From positions 124,001-188,000 of the forward strand of contig NZ_JABUAE010000002.1 in assembly GCF_013314535.1 (NCBI RefSeq): a stretch of DNA of 64,000 bases. The letters are read 5' to 3'. The DNA comes from Bacillus sp. Xin1 (lineage in GTDB: Bacteria > Bacillota > Bacilli > Bacillales > Bacillaceae_G). A model generated the notes under the pieces. It searched no databases. It had not been told where the DNA came from and saw only the letters and a list, made by a program, of their open reading frames with translations. Shown one piece after another: positions 1-7,148 of this stretch. How positions within the stretch are numbered: the stretch's first letter is position 1; the number at the start of each line of letters is the position of its first letter. Both the position numbers and the translations under genes were made by a program.

Positions 1-221
1 CAGTAAATGTGACGAAAAATAATCAAACGATTGAAAGCATTAATGTTCTTTCTAAGGAAGATGTTACATTTGCAATACCTAAAAAAAATATAAAGCCAGC
101 TGAGCCTACGTATCCAGTTGGGTTGATGGCAAGTATCGGAATTGGATTTATTGCTTGTATGATAATCGGTTTATATATAGTAAGACGTGCTAAAAAGAAT
201 GTGATTTCAGAAGGGGAATAG
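1..221 (+). CDS. C-terminal end of a membrane-anchored protein (partial)
   Basis: The reading frame is open to the left edge of the window, so only the last 72 or so residues are visible. A GTG at position 9 has no ribosome site and is probably internal. The visible part has a polar segment, a Pro-rich stretch (PAEPTYP), one transmembrane helix of about 22 residues, and a short basic cytoplasmic tail (RRAKK). Proline-rich residues just before a last helix recall the C-terminus of Wzz-type polysaccharide chain-length regulators, but that is only a guess. A strong terminator follows at once, so it is not co-transcribed with sipW. Confidence 0.6.
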   Translation, partial: VNVTKNNQTIESINVLSKEDVTFAIPKKNIKPAEPTYPVGLMASIGIGFIACMIIGLYIVRRAKKNVISEGE

Positions 222-246
222 GCAATGATCAATTGCCTATTTTTTA
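218..246 (+). terminator. Rho-independent terminator of the partial first gene
   Basis: The inverted repeat AATAGGCAA / TTGCCTATT has a short loop and runs into a T-tract. It starts inside the stop codon of the upstream gene and separates it from the sipW operon. Confidence 0.85.
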
Positions 247-283
247 TTGCGTTTTCGAGTTGTTCATTATAGTATTGACTTAA

Positions 284-299
284 GTTCTCTTTTAAGAAC
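284..299. promoter_or_regulatory. Candidate SinR operator upstream of sipW
   Basis: The 16-mer GTTCTCTTTTAAGAAC has GTTCT and AGAAC arms. The half-site matches the known Bacillus SinR box (GTTCTYT). It lies 56 nt before the sipW start codon. Near-identical 16-mers occur before the DUF4047 gene and calY, and sinR is encoded in the same locus, which makes direct repression likely. Binding itself is inferred. Confidence 0.7.
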
Positions 300-355
300 A
301 ATTCAGGATATCCTTGTTTTACGTGCATATACATAATAAAAAGGAGGAGATACGG

Positions 356-931
356 ATGAAACTAGTTTGGAAGATTATTAGTAACGTTATCTCATTTGTT
401 TTATTTGCGCTCATGGTTTGTTTAGCGTTTGTTGTCATTTCATCAAAGGCGAGCGGCGGGGATCCAACCGTAATGGGATATCAATTTAAAACGGTACTAT
501 CTGGATCGATGGAACCAACATTTTTAACAGGTTCAATTATTGCGATTGAACCAACGAAAGATGGATCTAAATATAAAAAAGATGATGTAATTACTTTTAA
601 AGAAGATGAGAAAAAAATTGTCACTCACCGTATTATTGGTGTGAAAGAGGTAAATGGGAAAGTCATGTATGAAACAAAAGGTGACAATAATAATGGTCCG
701 GATTTAAAGCCAGTCTTAGCGGAAAATGTTATTGGAAAATATGAAGATATTACAGTTCCATATGTGGGATATTTGTTGAATTATGCAAGTTCAAAAGCAG
801 GAGCTGCCTTACTTTTAATTATTCCAGGTGTATGCTTACTTGTGTATTCTATCATTTCTATCTCTAGCGCAATCCGTAGCATTGATAATGAAAAGAAAAA
901 TAAATCTACAGATGTTGGACAATCTGTGTAA
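356..931 (+). CDS. sipW: Signal peptidase I of the ER/archaeal type, SipW
   Basis: This 191-residue membrane protease removes signal peptides from TasA and CalY, the fibre proteins of the biofilm matrix. It has an N-terminal membrane helix (about 8-29), the catalytic serine motif SGSMEP (Ser51), and a histidine in THRIIGV (His91) where typical bacterial enzymes have lysine; this is the mark of the SipW/ER-type class. An acidic TKGDNN motif and a C-terminal membrane helix (about 143-168) follow. I chose ATG 356 because AAGGAGGAG ends 6 nt before it; an in-frame ATG at 314 lacks such a site. It is first in the sipW-tasA unit and preceded by a SinR-like operator. Its stop codon lies inside a 10-bp tandem repeat. 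Confidence 0.95.
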   Translation: MKLVWKIISNVISFVLFALMVCLAFVVISSKASGGDPTVMGYQFKTVLSGSMEPTFLTGSIIAIEPTKDGSKYKKDDVITFKEDEKKIVTHRIIGVKEVNGKVMYETKGDNNNGPDLKPVLAENVIGKYEDITVPYVGYLLNYASSKAGAALLLIIPGVCLLVYSIISISSAIRSIDNEKKNKSTDVGQSV

Positions 932-977
932 TTCCGTGTAATTCCGTGTAATTCCGTGTAATTCCGTGTAATTCCGT
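926..977 (+). repeat. 10-bp tandem repeat spanning the sipW stop codon
   Basis: Five perfect copies of GTGTAATTCC run head to tail and end in a partial unit. The sipW stop (TAA, 929-931) lies inside the first unit. The repeat fills most of the gap to tasA. A perfect short tandem array of this kind is a candidate variable-number repeat. Copy-number change would alter the sipW-tasA spacer by 10 bp per unit but not the SipW protein. Confidence 0.95.
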
Positions 978-1032
978 TATTTTCTCTATTTTGGAGATTA
1001 TAAATATATAGATATTATTGGGGGATATGGAC

Positions 1033-1620
1033 ATGACCTTAAAGAAAAAAATGGGAATGGGAATTACATCAGCGCTTTTGGGAGCAGCATTAATCGGAGG
1101 AGGAACATACGCGTACTTTAGCGATAAAGAAGTCTCAAATAATACATTTGCGGCAGGTACGCTTGATTTAACTGCAAATCCGACAGCAATTATTAATGTG
1201 AATAATATTAAGCCTGGTGATACGATCATACGCGATTTTGAATTGGTAAACAGTGGGACAATAGATATTGAAAAAGTTTTATTATACTCTGAATATAGTG
1301 TGAAAGATGCGAAAGGCGATAATACTGAAGATTTTGGTGACCAGATTAAAGTAACGATTTTAAGAAATATGGACAAGGGACATGCGATTATAAAAGAAAA
1401 GAAATTATCTCAATTAACAGGAAAACCATCTGTACCAGTTAATAATGATGCCCTGTCTGAGAGAGTAGATGAGAAGGGAATTAAAGCGGGAAACAAGGAT
1501 ACATTTAAAGTGAAGTTCGAATTTATGGATAATGGAAAAAATCAAAATCAATTTCAAGGGGATACACTTGAGTTGAAATGGACATTCGATGCGCAGCAAA
1601 CAAAAGGTGAGGAAAAATAA
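1033..1620 (+). CDS. tasA: TasA, biofilm amyloid fibre protein (peptidase M73/camelysin family)
   Basis: This 195-residue secreted protein forms extracellular matrix fibres. The N-terminus (MTLKKKMGMGITSALLG) is a SipW-type signal peptide, with the family sequence AYFSDKEVSNNTFAAGTLDL around and after the cleavage region. It is closely similar to CalY encoded 1.2 kb downstream, from the signal peptide through the NTFAAGTLDL block to the FQGD..LEW end, so the two are paralogues. ATG 1033 is chosen because GGGGG lies 8 nt upstream; in-frame TTG and ATG codons before it are poorly placed. It follows sipW closely and ends at a terminator. Control by SinR/SinI is expected from family knowledge and the operator before sipW. 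Confidence 0.93.
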   Translation: MTLKKKMGMGITSALLGAALIGGGTYAYFSDKEVSNNTFAAGTLDLTANPTAIINVNNIKPGDTIIRDFELVNSGTIDIEKVLLYSEYSVKDAKGDNTEDFGDQIKVTILRNMDKGHAIIKEKKLSQLTGKPSVPVNNDALSERVDEKGIKAGNKDTFKVKFEFMDNGKNQNQFQGDTLELKWTFDAQQTKGEEK

Positions 1621-1627
1621 ACCGAGG

Positions 1628-1660
1628 AAAAAGCTATCAAAAACGATAGCTTTTTTCTTT
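1628..1660 (+). terminator. Terminator of sipW-tasA
   Basis: AAAAAGCTATC pairs with GATAGCTTTTTT across a six-base loop, followed by more T residues. It lies just after the tasA stop and closes the sipW-tasA transcript. Confidence 0.9.
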
Positions 1661-1746
1661 TGATAGATGTAGGAGGTAGATTAAGTGAAAAATGATACAG
1701 CTTTTTCTTTTCATTTGAATACAACTTCATTATAATGAATTTATAA

Positions 1747-1762
1747 GTTCTTCATAAAGAAC
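1747..1762. promoter_or_regulatory. Candidate SinR operator before the DUF4047 gene
   Basis: GTTCTTCATAAAGAAC is an almost perfect palindrome with GTTCTT and AAGAAC arms, 30 nt upstream of the preferred start codon. It resembles the 16-mers at 284 and 2695. Its closeness to the start suggests a repressor would block the promoter or early transcription. Confidence 0.7.
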
Positions 1763-1791
1763 GAGAAATGCACGTAGTGGGAGAGGGTATA

Positions 1792-2544
1792 ATGTCAAAA
1801 ACTTCAAAGAGGATAAAAGCGATGCTCATATTACCATGTATGTGTTCGGCTGCTTTTTATATGGGCTCTCAAATCGTTACTCATACAGAAGCTGCTTTTG
1901 TAAAAGAGCAACAGGTTCAAGGTGTTATTTCTGCAGCACCTGTATTTCCGAAAACAATTGATATATTAAAAAGCGATGCTCAGCAGCGTGAACAATCTAT
2001 TATACATGCATATAATGAGATGAATAAGGCGCCAGAAACAACTTCCATAGAAGCACTTGAAAAAAAGCTGAACCTCTGGAAAGAGCAGCATGAAAAGATT
2101 GCTCCTGAGCGTGAGGCGTTACAAAATATATACATAGAGATTGAGAGTTATTATAACCAATTAGTAGAAAGTGAAAAAAATAATCATTTGGAATCCAATC
2201 AACAACTCATTCAGTCTACACAAGCTGGTTTAGCGTTTATTAAGAAAGTTTGTGAGAATGTAGATAAGCAAGTGAATTTACAAAAAATTGATGAACAAAT
2301 TCAAGGGTTCCAAAAGCAAATAGATGATGAAAAGGCGAAGCAAAAGCTACTTGAGCAATCAAAAGAAGTAGAAAAGAAAACTGAACAAATCGTACCGCCT
2401 GAAAAGAAAGAAGAAGTAGTAACTGTGAAAGAAAAGGATCAGTTAGAAGAGAAAAAGTCCTCACAAGAAACAGAACCGAAAAATCCGGCGTTGCAACAAC
2501 CAAAAGAGCAATCTAAGGAGCAATCGACAAAAGTAGTACAGTAG
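1792..2544 (+). CDS. DUF4047 secreted protein, BC1280-type biofilm locus protein
   Basis: The 250-residue product matches what is known as BC1280 in the B. cereus sipW-tasA-calY region, a DUF4047 protein reported to contribute to biofilm fibre formation. It has a basic N-terminus and a hydrophobic segment (about 8-28), a helical charged middle with heptad-like patterns (about 60-200), and a lysine/glutamate-rich tail with repeats such as KEQSKEQS. No catalytic motif is visible. ATG 1792 is preferred over ATG 1768 because GGGAGAGGG lies just before it. It sits alone between a SinR-like operator and the calY promoter. Its role beyond the locus context is inference. Confidence 0.8.
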   Translation: MSKTSKRIKAMLILPCMCSAAFYMGSQIVTHTEAAFVKEQQVQGVISAAPVFPKTIDILKSDAQQREQSIIHAYNEMNKAPETTSIEALEKKLNLWKEQHEKIAPEREALQNIYIEIESYYNQLVESEKNNHLESNQQLIQSTQAGLAFIKKVCENVDKQVNLQKIDEQIQGFQKQIDDEKAKQKLLEQSKEVEKKTEQIVPPEKKEEVVTVKEKDQLEEKKSSQETEPKNPALQQPKEQSKEQSTKVVQ

Positions 2545-2694
2545 TGATTCGCGGACAGTGACGCTTTTATATTAATGGAAGAACCTGCTGCCAATTGAGG
2601 GGATTTTTCATTATAAAAGGAAATAATTTTGAATATTATGTAAAAAAATGAGAAATAAATTAAATCTATTTTATGGTTGCAATAACACCTCTAT

Positions 2695-2732
2695 GTTCTT
2701 TATAATGAACATAAGGTAGCTTTTTAAAGAAC
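2695..2732. promoter_or_regulatory. Candidate SinR operator plus extra half-site upstream of calY
   Basis: GTTCTTTATAATGAAC (2695-2710) is followed by a further AAAGAAC half-site (2726-2732). The first matches the SinR box GTTCTTT on one arm and GAAC on the other. A paired site and half-site could support two SinR dimers. It lies 123-160 nt before the calY start. The surrounding 2545-2854 stretch has no gene and otherwise only AT-rich promoter DNA. Confidence 0.7.
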
Positions 2733-2854
2733 AGATAGATTCAAGGGGTATTGTACATACATTGACCATAGAAAAAATAAAAGTCGTTCTATTAGTTATA
2801 CCTCTTATCCAATCATTAAGAGATAACAATAAAAAAGCTTAGGGGGAATTTAAA

Positions 2855-3448
2855 GTGAGTTTAAAGAAAAAATTAGGTATGGGAGTCGCTTCAGCAGCAT
2901 TAGGATTATCTTTAATCGGTGGAGGAACATTCGCTTACTTTAGTGACAAAGAAGTATCGAACAATACGTTTGCAGCGGGTACATTAGATCTTACTTTGGA
3001 CCCTAAAACAATTGTAGATATTAAGGACCTTAAACCAGGGGATACTGTTAAGAAAGAGTTCTTATTAAAGAACAGCGGTACATTAGCAATTAAAGATGTG
3101 AAATTAGCAACGAAATATAAAGTAACAGATGCAAAAGGTGATAATGCTGGGGAAGATTTCGGTAAGCATATTAAAGTAAAATTCCTTTGGAACTGGGATA
3201 AACAAAGTGAGCCTGTATATGAAACAACATTAGCAGACTTACAAAATGTTGATCCAGATGTATTAGCGAAAGATATCTTTGCTCCAGAGTGGGGTGAAAA
3301 TGGCGGCTTAGAAGCTGGAACTGAAGACTATCTATGGGTACAATTTGAATTTGTAGATAATAAAGATGATCAAAATAAATTCCAAGGCGATGCATTAAAC
3401 CTAGAATGGACATTTAATGCAAACCAAACAGATGGGGAAGAAAGATAA
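2855..3448 (+). CDS. calY: CalY (camelysin), cell-surface M73 family protein and fibre subunit
   Basis: Camelysin of the B. cereus group is a 197-residue surface protein of peptidase family M73 and is also a matrix fibre subunit related to TasA. The sequence shows a SipW-type signal region (MSLKKKLGMGVASAALG then TFAYFSDKEV), the conserved NTFAAGTLDLTLDP block, a KPGDTVKKEF stretch, and the FQGDALNLEW end shared with TasA. The start is GTG 2855 with AGGGGGA 8 nt upstream. It has its own promoter region with SinR-like sites and its own terminator. SipW, encoded upstream, is its expected signal peptidase. Confidence 0.95.
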   Translation: MSLKKKLGMGVASAALGLSLIGGGTFAYFSDKEVSNNTFAAGTLDLTLDPKTIVDIKDLKPGDTVKKEFLLKNSGTLAIKDVKLATKYKVTDAKGDNAGEDFGKHIKVKFLWNWDKQSEPVYETTLADLQNVDPDVLAKDIFAPEWGENGGLEAGTEDYLWVQFEFVDNKDDQNKFQGDALNLEWTFNANQTDGEER

Positions 3449-3460
3449 GAAAATTAAGCG

Positions 3461-3491
3461 AAAAAGCGGGGAGATTCCCCGCTTTTTTCTT
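3461..3491. terminator. Terminator between calY and convergent sinR
   Basis: AAAAAGCGGGGA pairs with TCCCCGCTTTTT around a three-base loop, followed by T residues. The complement also has a T-run, so it may serve both calY (+) and sinR (-). Confidence 0.9.
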
Positions 3492-3537
3492 AAATAAAAA
3501 AAGAGTGCTCCCCAGTATGCACCCCTTCTCGTATACA

Positions 3538-3861
3538 CTATTTCTGGTTTTGCTTCCATTTTGTAAACTCTAGAAATTCTCGGAATTGCTCTTTTGAAAC
3601 ACCGGAGTTCATCGCTTCTTTGACGAGATGTGTCCATTCCGAGTCCAATTGGCTTTCGGATGTTGTTTCGTCATGGAGGAGCGTGTCAACTGGTATTTGT
3701 AGAACATTTGCGATTTTTTCAAGAAATTGAATGGAAGGGTTCTTTTGCAAATTACGTTCAATAGAGCTGATGTAAGACTTTGCCACACCGGCTTTTTCAG
3801 CGAGTTCTGTTAAAGAAATCCCTCTTTGCAAACGAAGGCGTTTTATACGTTCTCCTATCAT
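3538..3861 (-). CDS. sinR: SinR, master biofilm repressor
   Basis: This 107-residue DNA-binding protein represses matrix genes. The N-terminal HTH_3 (Xre-type) domain covers about residues 1-65, with the recognition region in LTELAEKAGVAKSYISSIER. The C-terminal part (about 70-107) has the SinI/SinR oligomerisation helices, including FREFLEFTKW. It lies downstream of sinI on the minus strand and converges with calY. The SinR-like 16-mers at 284, 1747 and 2695 are its likely targets. Start ATG 3861 is preceded by AGAAAGGTG. Confidence 0.95.
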   Translation of the reverse strand: MIGERIKRLRLQRGISLTELAEKAGVAKSYISSIERNLQKNPSIQFLEKIANVLQIPVDTLLHDETTSESQLDSEWTHLVKEAMNSGVSKEQFREFLEFTKWKQNQK

Positions 3862-3929
3862 CTTTGCGCACCTTTCTGTAAGTATGTAATCGGCTTATGA
3901 TGTAATTAGTATAACACAAATTTCGTTAA

Positions 3930-3936
3930 AAAGAAC
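3930..3936. promoter_or_regulatory. SinR half-site between sinI and sinR
   Basis: AAAGAAC (GTTCTTT on the minus strand) lies in the 82-nt sinI-sinR gap, upstream of a TATACT-like -10 box reading toward sinR. It could allow sinR autoregulation. A single half-site is weak evidence. Confidence 0.35.
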
Positions 3937-3943
3937 GCCTCTG

Positions 3944-4075
3944 CTAGTTTCCAGTAGGCTGGTTCATACGTTGGAAAAAGTGTTCGATATCTTGAATCGC
4001 AATTCCAGCATCTAGAGCTTCAAGCATTAAATCAATCCAATCCTGATCTAGCGTATCTGCCTTTTCTTTGTACAA
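3944..4075 (-). CDS. sinI: SinI, antagonist of SinR
   Basis: This 43-residue peptide is too short for most gene callers. It reads from a TTG start with AGGGAGG 8 nt upstream and contains ADTLDQDWIDLMLEALDAGI, followed by an amphipathic helix (IQDIEHFFQR). B. subtilis SinI has the matching LDQEWVELMVEAKEANIS motif used to dimerise with SinR. It lies directly upstream of sinR, as in other bacilli. SinI binds SinR and so derepresses tasA and calY. In B. subtilis it is switched on by Spo0A~P; no clear 0A box was pinned here. Confidence 0.88.
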   Translation of the reverse strand: MYKEKADTLDQDWIDLMLEALDAGIAIQDIEHFFQRMNQPTGN

Positions 4076-4453
4076 AGTGTATTCCTCCCTAATGTCCAAT
4101 TGTCATGTCATAAATCGTACAAAATAAACAATCTTTTAAACACATTATAATATTTTGAAAAGTTAATTTGGTGAAAATAATGTTAATTTATTGTATATTT
4201 TGTAGGTAAAACCAATAAAGAAGTTACTATTTTGTCATTCTATAAAGAAATTGTAATAGTTTTATCAAAAATTATCAATATCTTCAGAAATGACTGATAT
4301 ATTGAGAAATTTTTTTATGGATAATATATAATTTTACAAAAATATTACGAATTTTACAAAATAACGCAAAATAAAACAAAATATTGAAAAGTTACTGAAT
4401 TTTTATTATTATCTAAATATTAGTACATATTCTTATTAGGGGAGGAAATGGGG
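4076..4453. promoter_or_regulatory. sinI / inhA1 divergent intergenic region
   Basis: About 380 nt of very AT-rich DNA without a gene separates divergent sinI (-) and inhA1 (+). A similar string (ATATT..GAAAAGTTA) occurs near 4150 and near 4380, flanking the stretch. It may hold promoters for both genes and binding sites for transition-state regulators known to act on inhA (for example AbrB). No operator could be assigned with confidence. Confidence 0.4.
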
Positions 4454-6838
4454 ATGAAAAAGAAACCATTTAAAGTTTTATCAACACTGGCTTTAGCAGC
4501 TGTATTAGGCTGCTCGTTTGGGGCCGGTAGTCAGTCTGTTTATGCAGAAACGCCTGCAAAAACACCTACAAGTCCAATTGATGATCATTTAATTCCAGAG
4601 GAGCGTTTAGCGGATGCTCTGAAAAAACGTGGAGTAATTGATTCATCTGCTTCAAAAGAAGAAACAAAGAAAGCTGTCGAAAAGTATGTAGAGAAAAAGA
4701 AGGGTGACAAACCTGGAAAAGAAGTAACAACTGGGGATTCTGTTACAAAAGAAGCGTCTGATTTTCTGAAGAAGGTAAAAGATGAAAAAGCTGACACAAA
4801 AGAAAAATTGGAACAACCAGCAAATGGAAATGCTGCTGGAACTGGTCCAGTTAGAGGAGCATTAAATGGTAAAGTGCCAACTTCTCCTGCGAAAGCAAAA
4901 GAGTATAACGGGGAAGTTCGTAAAGATAAAGTACTAGTTTTACTAGTAGAGTATGCGGATTTCAAACATAACAATATCGATAAAGAGCCTGGTTATATGT
5001 ATTCTAGTGATTTTAACCAAGAACATTATCAAAAAATGCTATTTGGTGACGAACCGTTTAAATTAGAAGATGGGACAAGCATTGAAACATTTAAGAAATA
5101 TTATGAAGAACAATCTGGCGGTAGTTATACAGTAGATGGAACAGTTACAAAATGGTTAACAGTTCCAGGTAAAGCGGCTGATTACGGTGCAGATGCTGGA
5201 GATGGACACGATAACAAAGGCCCATTAGGACCTCGTGACCTAATCAAAGATGCGTTAAAAGCAGCGGTAGATAGCGGTCTTGATTTATCAGAATTTGATC
5301 AATTTGATCAATATGATGTAAATGAAGACGGCAATAAAAATCAACCAGATGGTTTGGTTGACCACTTAATGGTAATTCATGCGGGTGTTGGACAAGAAGC
5401 TGGCGGCGGTAAATTAGGTGACGATGCGATTTGGTCACATCGCTGGACAATTGGTCCAAAACCATTTGCAATTGACGGAACAAAAGCGAAAGTGCCATAT
5501 TGGGGCGGTAAGATGGCAGCATTTGACTACACAATTGAACCTGAAGATGGAGCAGTTGGTGTATTCGCACATGAATATGGTCATGATTTAGGTCTTCCAG
5601 ATGAGTATGACACGAAATACTCTGGCGGCGGTGAACCAGTTCAATCATGGTCTATTATGAGTGGTGGTAGCTGGGCAGGTAACATTGCTGGAACGACGCC
5701 AACAAGTTTCTCTCCGCAAAACAAAGAGTTCTTCCAAAAAACAATTGGTGGAAACTGGGCAAACATTGTGGAAGTAGATTATGATAAGTTAAACCGAGGC
5801 GTTGGTTATGCAACATACTTAGATCAAAGTGTAACAAAAACAGCTCGACCAGGTTTGATCCGTGTTAATTTACCGGATAAAGATGTAAAAGGAATTGAAC
5901 CTGCATTTGGTAAGAAGTACTACTATAGTACAAAAGGCGATGATCTTCATACAACATTAGAAACACCTTTATTTGATTTAACAAATGCAACAAATGCAAA
6001 GTTTGATTACAAATCGTTGTATGAAATCGAAACAGATTATGACTTCTTAGAAGTACATGCTGTGGCTGAAGATGGAACGAAAACATTAATCGATACGATT
6101 GGTAAGAAGAATGTAAAAGATGGTGCAGATACATCTCTTGGACAATGGGTAGACAAATCGTATGATTTAAGCCAATTCAAAGGCAAAAAAGTGAAGCTAG
6201 TATTTGAATACATTACTGATGGTGGATTAGCATTAAATGGATTTACTCTTGATAATGCAACATTAACAGTAGATGGTAATGTCGTATTCTCTGATGATGC
6301 AGAAGGCGATACTCAGTTTAAGTTAGATGGTTTTGTTGTTTCAAATGGAATCGAGAAGAAGAGCCATAACTACTATGTAGAGTGGAGAAACTATGCTGGT
6401 GCGGATGAAGCGTTAAAACATGCTCGTGGCCCAGTATATAACACAGGTATGGTTGTGTGGTATGCAGATTCTAGCTATACAGATAACTGGGTTGGCGTAC
6501 ATCCAGGATACGGATTCCTTGGTGTAGTTGACTCTCATCCTGAAGCAATTGCAGGAACTTTAAATGGTAAACCAACATTTAAAGATAGCACACGTTATCA
6601 AATTGCTGATGCAGCGTTCTCTTTCGATCAAACACCAGCTTGGAAAGTAGTATCACCAACTCGTGGAACGTTTGACTACAAAGGATTACCAGGGGTTGCG
6701 AAATTTGATGATTCTAAAACGTATATTAATAAGCAAATTCCAGATGCAGGACGTATCTTACCGCAACTTGGCCTGAAATTTGAAGTAGTTGGTCAATCGG
6801 ATGATAAATCTGCAGGAGCAGTTCGCCTATACCGTTAA
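4454..6838 (+). CDS. inhA1: Immune inhibitor A metalloprotease InhA1
   Basis: InhA1 is a secreted zinc metalloprotease of peptidase family M6 that cleaves host antimicrobial peptides and matrix proteins and is found in the exosporium. The 794-residue protein has a signal peptide (about 1-31, ending near VYA), a prodomain, the zinc motif HEYGH at residues 373-377 followed by DLGLPDEYD, and the downstream SIMSGGSW methionine turn of metzincins. The C-terminal half contains a MAM/VEG-type region. Start ATG 4454 is chosen because GGGGAGG is well spaced from it; ATG 4448 is only 2 nt from that site. It is intact, monocistronic, and divergent from sinI. Confidence 0.96.
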   Translation: MKKKPFKVLSTLALAAVLGCSFGAGSQSVYAETPAKTPTSPIDDHLIPEERLADALKKRGVIDSSASKEETKKAVEKYVEKKKGDKPGKEVTTGDSVTKEASDFLKKVKDEKADTKEKLEQPANGNAAGTGPVRGALNGKVPTSPAKAKEYNGEVRKDKVLVLLVEYADFKHNNIDKEPGYMYSSDFNQEHYQKMLFGDEPFKLEDGTSIETFKKYYEEQSGGSYTVDGTVTKWLTVPGKAADYGADAGDGHDNKGPLGPRDLIKDALKAAVDSGLDLSEFDQFDQYDVNEDGNKNQPDGLVDHLMVIHAGVGQEAGGGKLGDDAIWSHRWTIGPKPFAIDGTKAKVPYWGGKMAAFDYTIEPEDGAVGVFAHEYGHDLGLPDEYDTKYSGGGEPVQSWSIMSGGSWAGNIAGTTPTSFSPQNKEFFQKTIGGNWANIVEVDYDKLNRGVGYATYLDQSVTKTARPGLIRVNLPDKDVKGIEPAFGKKYYYSTKGDDLHTTLETPLFDLTNATNAKFDYKSLYEIETDYDFLEVHAVAEDGTKTLIDTIGKKNVKDGADTSLGQWVDKSYDLSQFKGKKVKLVFEYITDGGLALNGFTLDNATLTVDGNVVFSDDAEGDTQFKLDGFVVSNGIEKKSHNYYVEWRNYAGADEALKHARGPVYNTGMVVWYADSSYTDNWVGVHPGYGFLGVVDSHPEAIAGTLNGKPTFKDSTRYQIADAAFSFDQTPAWKVVSPTRGTFDYKGLPGVAKFDDSKTYINKQIPDAGRILPQLGLKFEVVGQSDDKSAGAVRLYR

Positions 6839-6843
6839 TTATG

Positions 6844-6883
6844 AAAAAGCTGTTGAAGATTTTCTTTTCAACAGCTTTTTTTA
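6844..6883 (+). terminator. Terminator of inhA1
   Basis: AAAAAGCTGTTGAA pairs with TTCAACAGCTTTTTT, followed by a T-run, right after the inhA1 stop. Confidence 0.92.
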
Positions 6884-6980
6884 TGAGCAAATGTATTTTA
6901 TATGAAATACAAACTCATATATAATGAAACTTTAAGAATAGAAAATGTTAAGTAAAAGATGGCATATATATTGAAGAGCC

Positions 6981-7131
6981 GAGATAAACCTTTTTTAGAT
7001 GGAAGAGAGCATCCGTCTATGTATAGAAGCGGTCAAATCCATGCCGAGTGAAGATAAAAGAAGAAAATGAGTGGAAATCTGTTTTTGTTTTCAGAGCATT
7101 GATTTATATGTTGAAAAATTAATATGAATAT
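6981..7131 (+). repeat. bcr1-like dispersed repeat, copy A
   Basis: This copy shares with the other eight the order AACC-TTTTTTAG, GGAAGAGAGCATCCG, TAGAAGCGGTCA, GTGGAAATCTGTTTTTGTTTTC and TTATATGTTGAAAAAT. It fills most of the gap between inhA1 and the aldehyde dehydrogenase gene. bcr1 is a B. cereus group repeat of about 155 bp known from the literature; assignment to it is by recalled family traits. Confidence 0.75.
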
Positions 7132-7148
7132 AGGAGGAGGGATAACAG

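Noticed and set aside
4140-4400. CodY box upstream of inhA1
   Set aside because: The best strings (around 4150 and 4380) have three or more mismatches to AATTTTCWGAAAATT, not enough in such AT-rich DNA.
4585-6134. Long minus-strand frames opposite inhA1
   Set aside because: Composition is that of antisense shadows (rich in Leu, His, Ser) and there are no ribosome sites. inhA1 itself is unambiguous.
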